The notes under the pieces are model-generated. The model was not told the origin of the DNA, made no database searches, and saw nothing but the letters and a program-made list of their open reading frames with translations. The translations under genes and the position numbers were made by a program. From positions 5,585,501 to 5,649,500 of the forward strand of contig JAHQIY010000007.1 in assembly GCA_019054805.1 (NCBI GenBank): a stretch of 64,000 nucleotides of DNA. The letters run 5' to 3'. Below are positions 11,145 through 24,000 of the stretch, piece after piece. This stretch comes from Brachionus manjavacas (Eukaryota; Rotifera; Eurotatoria; Ploima; Brachionidae). Within the stretch, counting starts at the first letter, position 1, and each line of letters opens with the position of its first letter.

Positions 11145-12136
11145 GGTTCATATTTAAATCAAAATATCTCAAAAACTATACTTCCTGGAGAAAACTGAGC
11201 ACATTTTTAGAAATTTCGTTAAATTCTCTTCAAGGATGATGGGAGTCAGTCGTATAAAATTAGGGGTCAGTAGGGGTCAGGTTTTTAAAAATAAAAAAAT
11301 ATTCAATTTTCACAAAAAAACATAAATTTTGGAGGAAAACTAATTTAATTTTCAAAAAATAGAGAAATATTCAAACTAAATGATATATTAAGACTTCTAT
11401 AAATACTTTTTCTTTGCAAAAAAAATGGGAGTCAGTAAATTTTAAAAAATTGGGGGTCGGTTTTTTAGTAGGACCCCAAAATATCCATTTTAATTTTTTT
11501 TCTATTTTTAAAAAGTAAAAAAAAAATTGAATAATAAAAATACATTATTTTGCACGAATTTTCGTAAATTTTTATTGATTTCAGTGATAAAAAGTCAAAA
11601 AAAATGAATGGGTTGACTAGTCTTCATGATTAAATTTTTTTTTTTCTAATTTCATCAAATTTTATAATATTTAAAGAAAAAAATTATACACATTCTAGCA
11701 ATTTTTTCCTCATTTATATTTATGTATGGATTTTTAGAAAAAAAATATCTTCCTTAGTTGTGGTTAGTTCGCCCAAAGGTCTTTTCCTAATTTTTTAATT
11801 TTTTTTAAATGCTTAGTCCCTCAAAATTTTTAAAATCAAAATCAACTGATTTATTTATTTGTACCAAGCGGAAGCTCTATCATATAATTAAAAATTAAAA
11901 TGAGGCCAAAAATTTTTACTAACCATTTTATCAATCTCCTTTTTATTACTTATTTGGACTTTATTAATTGTTCATTTAATTTGAGTTATTTTTTGTTATT
12001 CAAACGGATTCTCTCACTAATTCCCATTTTTGATAAAAAAAAATTTGCAAAAAACTCTTGACTTTTTCTTAATTCAAAGTAAACTATGTGCTATAATGAA
12101 AAATTTCAAATTTTTAAAATTTTTATTCTAATCAAG
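11145..12136. other. AT-rich gene-free stretch
   Basis: It contains scattered G-rich words (GGGAGTCAG, GGGGTCAG, GGGGGTCGG) at 11230-11280 and 11425-11475. These look like diverged copies of one short unit, perhaps part of the MULE element's other end. No reading frame was found. The MRPL16 promoter should be near the right end. Confidence 0.4.
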
Positions 12137-12941
12137 ATGATCAGACTGCTAAAAGGCTTAAGTAGCAAGACTCTGTTGGAATGCAACACATCTGCTCTGC
12201 TGAACTATACAAGTTCGGCTGGGTTAAAGGACTTTCCTGATCCGCCTCAAGAAAAAAGTACTACAAATTTGGATAAAAATTAATATTTTATGATCTATAA
12301 AAATTTAACATTAAGTAATTGGTTTTCCGGATCAGAATCGCTTAAAAATCATGCAAAAACAGCCGTTTTATCCATCTGGTTTTTTGACGCCACGAATGCC
12401 TAAACGAATTGCGGATCATCGGGGTCCCGAACTCGTTCACAATAAGCTAATCCACAATCAGTATGCTATAGTGGCATTGAGCGGAGGTCAATTAAAACAC
12501 GGTCACTTTGAAATGATGAGGAATACAATCAACCGAAATTTAGACCTGAATAAATCGTTTGCTGTGTGGCGAGTGGATCCTCCATGGAAGCCGATTACAC
12601 GACACGGCCAAGGTAAAAAACTCGGAGGAGGAAAAGGTGCCATTGACCATTACGTGACACCAGTAAAGCGAGGAAGAATAATTGTAGAAATCGGAGGCTA
12701 TGTGCCTAACCGTGTGATCAGCAGAGTGCTGATTGATGTGGCTCAAAAGCTTCCGTTTCCGGCCAAGCCAGTAAGCAAAACTGATCTTGAAAATTGGGAG
12801 AAAGAAGATCAATATGTTTTGGAAAATAATATAAATAAACTAAGATGGGAATGGTGCATAAAAAATAATATTTTGAATGTGATAAATTATGTGGGAAAAT
12901 ATGACATTGAATTCTCGCATCTTGGGCCTGATTGTAGATAA
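12137..12941 (+). CDS. MRPL16: Mitochondrial large ribosomal subunit protein uL16m
   Basis: Two exons, 12137-12257 and 12316-12941, give 248 residues, close to the human 251. Exon 1 encodes a basic, hydroxylated presequence (MIRLLKGLSSKTLL) suited to mitochondrial import. Exon 2 holds the L16 fold: YAIVALSGGQLKHGHFEMMR, AVWRVDPPWKPITRHGQGK and the signature GGGKGAIDHYVTPVKRGR. The 58-bp intron was placed by phase (donor GTACTA, acceptor ATTAAG) and yields GFPDQNRLKIM, which lines up with the family's PEKPKLRF segment. An upstream in-frame ATG at 12086 exists, but the start at 12137 gives the better targeting peptide. uL16m binds 16S-type rRNA near the peptidyl-transferase centre in the mitoribosome. 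Confidence 0.95.
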
Positions 12942-13236
12942 AATTTTAATTCCCATTTAATGAATTATTTTGAATAAAAAATTTTCTTTTTTTTTTCATT
13001 TGAAATTTAAAAAAATATCCAATTTCATAGATGGTTTAGAAAATATTCAAAATTTTAGATAAAAGTTAGTAATTCCTTTTTTTTTAATAAAAATATAATG
13101 AACGTCAAAAATTTTGTAAATGATATTTCTTAGGCTGATTCTATCCTAATTTAAGCACACTTCTTGTTATTTTAGAATTAAAGAATACATATAAGTATAC
13201 ACTAATTCATTTTATTAATGACGTGTATTTAACCTT
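12942..13236. other. AT-rich stretch after MRPL16
   Basis: This is 3' UTR and intergenic DNA; an AATAAA word lies about 30 bp after the stop codon. Nothing else was recognised. Confidence 0.4.
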
Positions 13237-13467
13237 CTGACAATGATTAAATTGTTCGCTGACAAAATTAATTAATGTACTGACAAATTAATTATTAAAT
13301 GACAAATAAAGTTAAAAATTGAAAAAAATAATTTTAAAAGACTAATTAAATTAAATGAAGACTTTTCAAATTAAAAAAATTGACAAATCAAATAGACTAA
13401 TATTAAAATAAATTTCTTTTGACTATTTTAATAGTTAAATAAAAAAAATTAATCGGCACTGACAATT
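13237..13467. repeat. Second TGACAA(A/T) motif array
   Basis: Six plus-strand copies of TGACAA occur at about 13238, 13259, 13280, 13300, 13381 and 13460. The array sits to the left of the exon-like fragments at 13676-13990. Two reverse-oriented TTTGTCA words occur to their right at about 14047 and 14107. The arrangement suggests the left and right ends of one decayed DNA transposon. Confidence 0.45.
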
Positions 13468-13675
13468 AATTTTCAAAATATATCATATATATGACTCTAA
13501 AATATTTGCTTAATCATTATTCAATTTATGTCTTTTAAACTCTCTTTACATTTTTTTGCTTATTAACTCTTTTTTAATTTTTTTTTAAATATTTTATATT
13601 GTTTTTTCTTATTTAGCTCAGCACAGTAAAAAAATAAATAAATATATAATAAATTCTTAATCTTTATAATTTTAA

Positions 13676-13990
13676 AAAAAGTCTAGTACTGATTCAGAGT
13701 CTCACTCGAATAATCACCAAGAAGACTCAATTAATGACGTGAATGACAAGTCAGATGTTTTTGTACCTTTTAAAAAACGTGGTAAGGGTATTGTGTATGA
13801 TTTTGTTCAAGAAACTACTGAACAAAATATCATATCTGACTTTAAAAAAACGCAATCGGATTGATCAAGTATAATCAAGTATAGAGACCAATGTTGATAA
13901 TTGAAATAAGTAACCACGAACAAGTAACGATCCCTATTCAATCCGATGAACCGTTGGTAGCTCAAGAGCCACCGAAAAAAAAATCTGGTA
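13676..13990 (+). pseudogene. Possible decayed transposon-encoded ORF, N-terminal type
   Basis: After an acceptor-like AAAAAAAG, a 60-codon open stretch reads SSTDSESHSNNHQEDS, then DVFVPFKKRGKGIVYDFV and QETTEQNIISDFKK, then a TGA. A second open stretch, IPIQSDEPLVAQEPPKK, ends at a donor-like GGTAAAC. The acidic N-terminus followed by FKKRGKGIVYDF is reminiscent of the DNA-binding N-terminal part of rotifer-type MULE proteins; that similarity is from memory and weak. It could also be exons of an unknown gene. Confidence 0.3.
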
Positions 13991-14364
13991 AACACTGAAA
14001 AAAAAATATTTTTATTTTTTAATTTTTACTAAAATTTTTTTTTTGTCATCAAAAATTAAATTTTGTTATTATTTTTTGAATTGTTTTTTCGTGCTAATTT
14101 TTTTTTTGTCACTGAAAGTTAACTTAATTAATAAATTTGAAAAAAGAAAGAATCATTAAGAAAAAATAAAAGCCTTTATTAATTTTTATTAAATAATTTG
14201 TTTAATTCAAAAAATAATTATTTTTTAACAATGAAGCATTTATTAATAAAATAAAAATAGCTAAAAATTAATTAGTAAAATTCAATTTCTAAAAGAAATA
14301 ATTAATAAAATTCTAATTACTCTATTTTTTTACAACAAAAGCAAAAAAAAAACATGAAAAAGAA

Positions 14365-15075
14365 CTAATGATTCTTATTTTTTTTATTCAAGGACTTGTA
14401 GTTGAATAAAATGAAGCTTAGCTTTTTGATAGAATCATTGATGCAACCTAGATTGAAAATTTCAATTGATTTATTTAGAAATACACCAATATCCTCCATT
14501 TTGTAAACGTAGTTGTTTGCCGATGCTAGTCTTTTTAGCTTAACTACATCACCATTTGGTCCAAAGTTAAATAGTAAGATTTGACAAGAGTTTTTTAGAT
14601 TGTCAGCTTTTTTAACTAGACTAGAGAATGACTTGTCACCAAAAAGACCATCTGTGAACCAAATGCACAAATTGACATTTTTTCTCACTCCTTGGAAAAT
14701 CTGGGCCGATTTGTCCAAAGCTCGAATCGCATTCGAGGTTTTGGTTTCTTTTTCTATTGAAATAAGCTTTGAAGTTATCAAATTTGGATTGTCCATTTTT
14801 TGCAATGGTATAATTTCTATCACTCGGTCTGTGTATCTCAAGATGCTCAGGAAAAAATTGGATAAGTGTTCATTAAAGGTTTGAATAATAGTTGGTATTA
14901 TTCGAAATAGCAAATCTGTAAAAGTATTTGAATTTACTTTAGGTGAAGCGTCAAGCAAAAATAAGACATTTGCCGACTTCGGAGAGCAATCTATGGCCAG
15001 ATCAATGTCAATCGTTTTCTTTTCTAAGCTTAGCTTTGTCAAACATATTAAAAAAATAATTTTAAATAATTTCAT
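14365..15075 (-). CDS. Secreted single VWA-domain protein (paralogue 1)
   Basis: This intronless gene encodes 236 residues. Residues 1-17 (MKLFKIIFLICLTKLSL) form a signal peptide. The remainder is one von Willebrand factor A domain: SANVLFLLDASPKVNS opens the first strand, and CIWFTDGLFGD carries the MIDAS Asp. The MIDAS motif normally reads DxSxS; here it is DASPK, so the second Ser is lost while the TDG part stays. Four cysteines, at CSPK, LCIW, NSCQ and LGCI, are matched in the neighbour at 17193-17891, which suggests conserved disulphides. The tail after the domain is short and basic. VWA domains bind ligands, often through a metal ion. Here metal binding is doubtful. The ligand is unknown. 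Confidence 0.8.
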   Translation of the reverse strand: MKLFKIIFLICLTKLSLEKKTIDIDLAIDCSPKSANVLFLLDASPKVNSNTFTDLLFRIIPTIIQTFNEHLSNFFLSILRYTDRVIEIIPLQKMDNPNLITSKLISIEKETKTSNAIRALDKSAQIFQGVRKNVNLCIWFTDGLFGDKSFSSLVKKADNLKNSCQILLFNFGPNGDVVKLKRLASANNYVYKMEDIGVFLNKSIEIFNLGCINDSIKKLSFILFNYKSLNKKNKNH

Positions 15076-16239
15076 TTTTAAAAATTTTTACTTAAATTCT
15101 CTACATTTCAGTTAAATATTTGTTGGATAAACGAGATAAGTTAAATTAAAGATATCGATTGCGGAATTAAAACTTTTTTTATCAAAAAATATTCAAATTT
15201 CTGCATTCGAATTGAGGAACATGGTTTAATTCCTTTTTTATAAATCAATTATTTAAAGATTTAATTTTTTTTAAGCAAACTGTTTCTAAATTTTTTATAG
15301 AAATTCTATTATTAAATAATTATAAATACAGTGGTGATTTGATATGAATGTTTTCCCAAATTTTACGTTAATTTACGTAAATAACATAATAAAAAAATTC
15401 AAGAATTTACGGTAACTTGAATAACTATCGTAAATTTATTCAAATTTCTGAAATCAATGTAAAATAAGGTAAAAATTTTTTGAAAAAGAATCCATTTTAT
15501 TCGAAAAATATAAATTTTTTTTATTTGAATGAAAATTTGGTAAATTTAAGCTTAAAAAAAGTTTTTTTTTTAAGTAAATAATGTAAAAATTTTCTTGATC
15601 CCCAATAGTGAAAACCAAAATCAATTTAATTTTTTTGTAAAATTAATACAAATTTAATAAATAAATAAATAAATTTAATTACCAAATTTAAATCTATATT
15701 TTCTGATAAAACTATTCTATTTGAGGCACTTTTTTTCTTAAATCGTTCCTTTTCTTTTAAAGTGAAACTAGAATAAGGCAGTAAGCTATTTTATTTGACA
15801 ATATTTCTTTTAAATTTTAAATTACCAATTTAAATATAAAGAATTTTCAAAAATTTACTCTAATGTAATTTAATTTTTTTTTTCCAAAAGATTTTTTGTT
15901 TTTGAATATTACATCAACCATTTAAAAAAATAAGACATTAATAGAATTATAGTTTAAGATATTAGGTTCAAAAATATTTCTTAGTTATTCGATTTGCAAT
16001 TGAAAATGATCGCGACCATCAATTTTTTTTTTTAAAGATTTGCTTTTTTAAAAGCTATTTATTAAAAATAATAAAATAATTTAAACACACTTCAGAAATC
16101 TCCGATCTTTTTCTGTTATTCTTTTTATTTTTTTGAAAGAAAAATTTATATAATTTTAAAAATCTTTACATTTTTTACTTAAAAATAACTTTTTTTTAAT
16201 TATAAATTATTTTTTAAGAAAAAAATAAAAAATTTAAAT
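15076..16239. other. AT-rich stretch between the VWA genes
   Basis: It includes a patch at 15330-15480 rich in TTTACGTAAAT-like words, also seen near 19860-20030 and 46560. These may be diverged copies of one repeat. No reading frame was found. Confidence 0.35.
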
Positions 16240-16840
16240 TTAAAGGATTTTATTTTCAATCGTTGTAAAACTGGGTCTTGTTAGTTAGGTAAACCAAAGT
16301 TCACTTATTAATTATTCTTGTTCTCAGATTTTGTGAACTATTGGTTCACCCAATTTTTTTGTTGCCAAATTAATGTGAACCAAATTAGAATTAGACGAAG
16401 AATTTTAATATTATGTGAACAAATTGAATAAAGCTATTTAATAAAATGCCTAATTCTCGAAACTGAATAAAAATAATTAAAATTAAAGAAAATTAAAAAC
16501 TAATTTTTCACACTTTAAGAGTTTGACTTTGGGCGACATAGATTCATTTATTTCGCAAAATTTACCTTCTCCGCCAAACTTTAAATTTTTTATGTAACTA
16601 TTTTTCCTATCTTATTTTTTTATTATTACATTAGCTTTTTTCTAAATAGATGAAAAAATTTCAAAATAGGTGAACAATTTTTAGATTAGGTTCAAAATAC
16701 CTGAGAACAAGAATTAATCTAGTAAAAGCTGAACCATAATTTACAAAAGCGACTAGACCCGAAAAACCTTGTTTTCTTCTTGTAAAATTTTGACTATAGT
16801 GATAATTCATTTCGTAATTCAAACAAAAAAAATTAAACCA
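16240..16840. mobile_element. Merlin-like TIR element family, copy A (partial)
   Basis: The core (TTCAATCGTTGTAAAACTGG, then TTAGTTAGGTAAACCAAAG) is nearly identical to copy B at about 20820. The right end (TTTCGTAATTCAAAC...AATTAAACCA) matches the inverted terminal repeat of copies B and C. The left end is unclear, and the transposase-like segment present in B and C is deleted. It is non-coding. Confidence 0.6.
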
Positions 16841-17192
16841 TATTTAATTTAATTTAATTTTATATGATCTTACTTAATTTCATTTTAAAAAGTTAACTAT
16901 CAACTAGTTTTTTTTTTTAATATAATCATTTATCTTCGATAATTAACACAAGTTTAGACTAAAAAAAAAGTTATTGTTAACTCTTTCTTATCGTCAACAA
17001 TGATAAAAAAATTAAAATTAAAAAAGAAGTTACTAAAATTTAATTAAAAGCTAAATTAGCAAAAGGCTTGTAATTAAAGAATTAAATAAATAAATTTATT
17101 AATACATCAAAATTTGTAGTAATTGACTTAAAAACAAAACCGATTACTACAAAATACTTTTTAACTATAAATAACTTTGAATTGCTTTTTGA
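16841..17192. other. AT-rich stretch
   Basis: This lies between the copy A repeat and the stop codon of the second VWA gene. Nothing was recognised. Confidence 0.35.
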
Positions 17193-17891
17193 CTAAAATT
17201 CTTGAGTATCATGTTTGAATCTGATTAATTTGGTAGAGAATTTTCGGCGTATAGATCGCTGGCAGGCAAAAATTAAAATCCTCCTAGTCTTCTGCAGGAA
17301 CTCGTCAAGCTTACTAGAATCAAAAACAAAACTGGGAGCTGAGGCCAGACGCATAAGCTTCATATTATTGTTATTACTTCCAATATTTATGATAAAAATC
17401 TGACAAAAACTTTTGAGTCTGTCAGCTTGGTTAATTGTTTCCTTAAAGTCTTCTATAAAATCACCATCTGTGAACCACAAACAAAAATTAGGAACATCTA
17501 TCAAATCTGTGAACACCGTTGCTGACTTTTTCAAAGCCAATATGTGATTTGGTGTTTGGTTGTCTTGCTGCAAAATTGTTATCTTGGCTTTAACCAAATT
17601 GATATCGAATGTCTCATGTAATGGCATAATCTCTGTCAACTTTTGCGCATAGCTTACAACACTGAGCGAAAATTTTGACAACGACTCGTTAAATTCGTCA
17701 AGGACAAAAGGTATTACTCTGTTGATCAGGTCGACAAAGTTGTTTGCACCAGAACCCGTGGAAGAGTCAATCAAAAAAAGAACATTTGCTGACTGCGGAA
17801 AACATCTAATTGCTACTTCGGCATTGGTATTAAAAGTCAAATCAGTTGCTTTGGTAAAGCTGGCCAATATTAGCAAGTTAAATATTTTCAT
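17193..17891 (-). CDS. Secreted single VWA-domain protein (paralogue 2)
   Basis: This intronless gene encodes 232 residues. I start at the ATG at 17891, which gives a compact signal peptide (MKIFNLLILASFTKA); the in-frame extension to 17933 would bury it. One VWA domain follows: SANVLFLIDSSTGSGANNF, LSVVSYAQKLTEIMPLHE and CLWFTDGDF. The MIDAS reads DSSTG, again lacking the final Ser of DxSxS. The cysteine pattern and segments such as MKLMRLASAPSFVFDSS match the protein at 14365-15075, so the two are tandem paralogues with the same orientation. The C-terminus is basic and has no membrane anchor. Function is not recognisable beyond an extracellular VWA ligand-binding module. Confidence 0.82.
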   Translation of the reverse strand: MKIFNLLILASFTKATDLTFNTNAEVAIRCFPQSANVLFLIDSSTGSGANNFVDLINRVIPFVLDEFNESLSKFSLSVVSYAQKLTEIMPLHETFDINLVKAKITILQQDNQTPNHILALKKSATVFTDLIDVPNFCLWFTDGDFIEDFKETINQADRLKSFCQIFIINIGSNNNNMKLMRLASAPSFVFDSSKLDEFLQKTRRILIFACQRSIRRKFSTKLIRFKHDTQEF

Positions 17892-18020
17892 TTCTTTTTT
17901 AAATTGAAAGAGAAAATTTTTCGAAATCAACAACTTTTATTTTCTACTGATTATTTTATTATCATTTATTTTTTAAATAAAAAAATTAATGTGTGAGTAA
18001 AATTAAAACATTAGAAAGAT

Positions 18021-21000
18021 TTAATTATTTTCTTTTAGTTTCCTCACTTGTTCTTCGCCTATTACCAACTCACTTCATTTAAGAAAAAAAAGCCCATAAT
18101 TTTCAATTTTAATCTTTAATAAATTTTACCTAAAATCTATTTCTCCGTCGCCATCACGATCAAGATACGCAATGAGTGCATCTATTTGCGCAGGAGTTAT
18201 GGGAATTCCGGACTCTTTAAGGCCTTCTTTGAATTCGTCATAAGAAACCGACATGGACCCGTCCTAGAAGACAATTTTCAGTGTAACAAAAAAAAATTTC
18301 TTTTTAGTTACGGTATCTAGTTTTGCGAAAAGATCCATAAGACTAACATTGTTGGTTTGACAGTATTCTTGAATGTACATAATGGCGGCTTCGCTTGGGT
18401 TGTAGGATTTTTTTTTGCTGAAATTGAGGAATCCATGCAAGCAATTGAAATTTGGATGTATTTCTTTGACAGCTTGGATACTTTGGTGGATGCTTGGTTT
18501 CAGAGTTATATTGGACACGTCCAGTAGCTCCAAATAAAAAGGATTTAATGTTGTGAATAATTTTAGAACTGCTTCCAATGAATCTGTTGTAATATTGTTC
18601 TTTCCTATCTAAAAATAAAAACATAAGATTTCTAAAGAAAATGAATGGATTGTTTCTTACGATCAATCTTTTGAGAGAGTTGTTGTCTTTGAAGCAAACA
18701 GCTAGACTAGCGAACGCAGTAGGTCCGATTCTGTTGGATCGTAGATCGAGCTCTTCCAAGATAACATTGTGAGCCAGGGCTTTGCCCAGCATTTCAGCGC
18801 CTTCGCTCCCAAAGCCGTTCCAAGCCAAATTTATTTTTTTTAAATAGTTGTTGTCCCAAATTCCTTTGCAGATCGATACAGCACCTTTTTTCCTAAAATG
18901 ATTCCAGCTCAAATTAAGCTCAATTAAATTGCCATTGTCAGCCAGCCATTTTCCAATTGCAATGCCAGATTTTTCGCCCAACTTGTTTTGACTCAGATTT
19001 AGATGTGTTATTGAACTATCCTGTATTTAAAGAAAGCATAAAAATTTGATCAAATAACTTTTTGAATTTTTAAAACTGCAGAAGAGTCGTGCTAATCAAA
19101 TTTTTTCCAGATTTTTTAGATTCATTTAAGATTAAAATAAAAAAAAATTTATTTATTAAAATTCAGAGGAAAATTAATCTTTGTACTTATGATTATCAAC
19201 CAAGGTTTGATTAAGTTTTTCAGATAACATATCGGAAACGTTCTCGTAAATTTTCAAAATTGTCAATCTAAAGGCTTTTAAAACTCTCGTTTTTTCTATT
19301 ATTTCTATCTTCATCACTTTCTTGTATTTTAAGAGTTTTTTAAAAATTTAATAAATATTCCAGGTTCAATTCTACACAAAGCTTTCACGTTATGTGAATT
19401 AACAGAATTCGACCTTAGTCTTGTTATGCATAAATGAAAAATTTCAATTTTTTCTCAAAGGGTCTCAAAGTTAAGTGATATGTGAATCATATGCCTTCAT
19501 TAATTGTTAATATCTTTTTAGCAAAATTTTTAAAAAATGAAATTTTCAGGGATAATGATAGTAAAGACATGATACCCACACTTTAAGCACTCACTTACTA
19601 GATAATCAACTCGTTAAAAATCATGTAAATAGAATACGTGACTCAAAAAAAAACAAAGAATGAAAAAGATCAAGAATAATAATGATTCATAGGAAAGGAA
19701 AACCACCTGATTAAATCTCATCACAACACATTTGTGTCTTGAAACTCCTAAAGACCATTATAAAATCATATTAATAATATGCACTAAATTATTTGGAGTC
19801 ATAAAGCAAACACTAAATTTTAGTTTTATTATCGTTTTAGTACAGTAGTGTTCTGCATTTTGCATTTTACCCTTTTTTACGTAAAATAAAGTAAAATTTT
19901 ATTATTGTACAAACAAAAATATCCAGAATATTGAAGGATTTTGACATTTTTTAAAAAAACTGAAATTTTATTAAAAAACGCAAATTTTTTAAACCAGAAA
20001 TTTTTCGAAAAAAATTTACGTAAATTTAAGTAAGATTTGATTTTTTAAGAGCAAAGACCTTTCGCTCGTGATACATTTCGTTTGTTTAAAGACTACGTTT
20101 GCTTTTTTAGCTTAAGATTTGATAATTTAAAAATTTATATTAAATTGAAAATTAAGGAAGGATTGTACCAACAAAATCCTCCAGTTTGAAAAAAAATTTA
20201 TAAGCTATTAGGAAATTTCGTCCATTTCTTTTGTACAGAATTTAACAAAATTAAAAAAAACAATTTGAAAAATGGGATTACAAAAGTCTTTAAAATATTT
20301 TCGTTTACAGGGGAAGTACTTTGTTGGTACAATCCTTCCTTAATTTTCAATTTAATATAAATTTTTAAATTATCAAATCATAAGCTAAAAACGCAAACGT
20401 AGAGTTATATTAAAATAAAATAAATGATGATACATTTGGTTTAATTTTTTGTGTTTGAATTACAAAATGTATCCAAAGTTGAAATAACTTTGAAAAAGTG
20501 CGATGTTTCAAATTATTTTTTCAGTTTCAAAAAAAAATAATTTTAAGTTAATATTGCAAGCATTTTCATTTTTGAAATTAAACTCTTTGGTGAAATAGAA
20601 TGAGTTTAATTTTTATTTGGAAATTTGAAAATAATATTGAAAATAAAATTGAAAATTTTTTCTTAACTTTTAAATAATTCATTTAATTATTTTTTAAATG
20701 CTCCTTCAGAATAAAAACATATGAAAAAACTAAAAATAAAGTTAAATCATGTAAAAAATAAAAAATGAATAAAAAGAAAAAAAAATTTAAATAATTCATT
20801 CAGATTAAAGTTTATTTTCAATCGTTGTAAAACTGGGTCTTGTTAGTTAGGTAAACCAAAGTTCACTTATTATTCGAAAAATTCTTGTTCTCAGATTTTG
20901 TGAACTATTGGTTCAGTCAATTTTTTGTTCAGAATAGAATTAGTGTGAACCAAATTAGAATTAGACGAAGAATTTTAATATTACGTGAACAAATTGAATA

Positions 21001-24000
21001 AAGCTATTTAATAGAATACCTAATTCTCGAAACTGAAATAAAAATAAGTTAATAATTATTTCAATTTGAAGGAGCTTTAGAAATAGCTTAACATTTGCTC
21101 TGATCTGGTTGACTTGGTATAACCCTTTCAACAATCCCAAATGCCCAAATGCGCTCTCTACTTATATCTTTGCCATTCAGCATAAAATAATTAAAATTAA
21201 AGAAAATTAGAATTTATTTTTCACCCTTCAAATTAATAATTAGGAATACCAAAACCCAAGATTTTGGTATTTTAGATTAGGTTAACATAAAGATCATCAC
21301 ATCACAAATCCTAAGTCAAAATTTATGAAAAAAAAATAAGTTTTTCATGTTTGCAATAATAACTTAATATTATTTTTTTCTTTTGAAACTGAAAAAAATA
21401 CTTGAAACATCGCACTTTATCAATGTTAGTTCAACATTGGATACATTTTGTAATTCAAACACAAAAAATAAAATCATTTCAAAGTATAGTTTAAATTTCT
21501 TTTGTTGAGCGAGCAAAAATCTCCCCAAAGATTCTATTTTCATATGTCAAACAAAAACAAAACCCATATGCCTTGTATACCTTGACTTTGTCAAGACTTT
21601 CGATAAGGTGCCACACAAACGTCTTCTAATTAAACTTTAGTCATATAGCGTGGTTGGTTAGCTCTACGATTGGATTAAATCCTTTCTTTCTAATCGAAAA
21701 CAAGGGGTTGTAGTGGACAGAAGACAGTCAGAATTGGTAAATGTCACAGTTAGAGTGCCCCAAGGTTCTGTACTAGGCCCTTTTCTTTTCATATTATTTA
21801 TAAATGACCTCCCGGACACTGTTCAAAACCTTTTTAAACTCTATGCAGATGACAGTAAGGTGCTCAGCACCGTGGACACTCGAGAGAAAATTGACGAACT
21901 GCAATCAGATCTTGATAGAAAAGTAGAAAGGTGCGATAAATGGTGCATGCAACTAAACTGTAAAAAATGTAAATTAATGCTATTTGGTAATTGTCAATTT
22001 TTTCGTAATTTCGACAAAGTATTTACAATGCGTAATGGTGATTCTCGTCAAAATCTCGAAATAAGTGAAAGAGACTTGGGCATCTATGTTGAGAGCGACA
22101 TGAAATGAAAGTTTCAGACTCAAGTCTGCATTAACAAAGCATCATAAATTCTTGGTATGCTTAAAAATACTTTTGAATGTCGCGACCGAAACCTGTGGGT
22201 CACTCTCTACACGACATACATTAGACCCCACTTGGAATTTGTAATCCCGGTATGGAACCCACCCAAAGCTGCGCGTCGATCATGCTTTAGAAAGTCCAAC
22301 GAAGAGCCTCGAAAATACTTAACACTAATATAAATTTTAAATACAACGATCGTTTAAACAAAATGTCGATCACCACACTTGATCTCAGACGCAAAAGAGG
22401 TGATTTAATTCAATTTTTCAAGTCATTGAATGAGCTCGAGCTTATTTACTGGTATCAAAGACCGTATCTTTAATCAAGCGTATTTCAAGATCCTCCTGCG
22501 GCCTCGACAAGAGGCAATAAAAGGCGGGTAAGGTCATAAAGTTTCACTTCACGTGAAATCAACGACTTTCACTCGTCGGCAGTGCAAGAATGCACTTTTT
22601 CACTAATAGGGTATCCACAATTTGGTATCAGCTGCCGGACAGTATAGTAAACGCTAGTCTCAATATTTTCAAAGCAAGATTGGATTTATGGCTTAGAGAA
22701 GATGAGAATAGGAAAAAGCCTGGTTAATGGTGTTTCAAGAATTCAAAAATCAAAAGTTAAGATGCCCAAGCTCAGAGGCTCATAACATTTCAGGTACTCT
22801 GGCTGCTACAGTTGGGCGTGTTTTTGGGGCTCTGGCCCACGATCCAGCTTGTGGGTTTCCACGCAGCAAATTACTACTACTACTACTACTAACATTAAAA
22901 AAAAATTATAACCTTATATTTTATAATATACAATGCCATTTCATCACAAAAATACAAAGCAAATAAGAAAATTATAATTAAATAAACAACTTACAAATGT
23001 AATGGATAATCATTGAATTTAATTTTTTGTTCCAATTAAAAATTATTTGATTCAAAATATTTTAAATATTTGATTTTTACAAATTTTAAAATTTTCGATT
23101 TTAAAAAGCCTTATAATTGAAAAATTTTGAACTTTTTTTTCTATTTTTAAGCATTAAAATCTTATTTTCTTTAAAAAAAATTCAAAAACTGTAAAAAATT
23201 TTATTTCATATTTTATTAATTTTTTTAATTTTTTTGACCGGAAACCGTAAATAAACACCATAACCTTGACCCAACCTAAATAATCTAAATGTACTAACTC
23301 TTCCTAACTCTTAGTTATTGATTTTATTTTAATAAATATTATATATCATTGAATAGATAATTAAACAAAAATCAAAATGATAAATAGATCTTTTTTTTGT
23401 TACATTCGGTTCAAAAGATAAGCTCAAAAAAATCCTTAAATAAGAAAAAGTAAATTATTAACTTAATAATTTAGATAATATTTAAGAAAAAAAAAATTTT
23501 TTCGTAGATAATTTTTGAATTGATTTATTTTTTTTTTTTATTAAAATACGTTTGAATTTTAATGAATTCATTTACTTTTTAAATTTAAATAGTTTAATTC
23601 TCAATTTATGAAAATACTCTTACTGTTATTAATTAAATATTGAGTTTTTTAATTTCTGTTTTAAAATTCACAATTCCAAAAAATTAAAAATACCTTTTAT
23701 TATTTATTTTAACAAGAATACATTAAAATATTAAACCCAATGCTCATTACTCTATCGTAAACGCTGAGCCCTAATGCCTCTCTTATTTTCTGTCTAATCT
23801 AAATAAAAATTAGCTTGAATTAATTGATGTGTTCAAAACTCTTATCTTAGTCCTTTTCAATCTGTGTGAATTGTGTATCTTATAAAAATTATCCAGATTA
23901 TTAAATTACAACTTGAATTCTGGAATTCTTCAAGATATAAAAACTAGTATATTTAAAATTCTTTAAGTTCAAATGTAAAAAATACTTAAAAAATTCTTTT

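Noticed and set aside
21713-22108. Possibility that the reverse transcriptase is retroviral or from an integrated virus
   Set aside because: Motif order and C-terminal region fit CR1-like non-LTR elements; no LTRs, gag, integrase or envelope sequence nearby.
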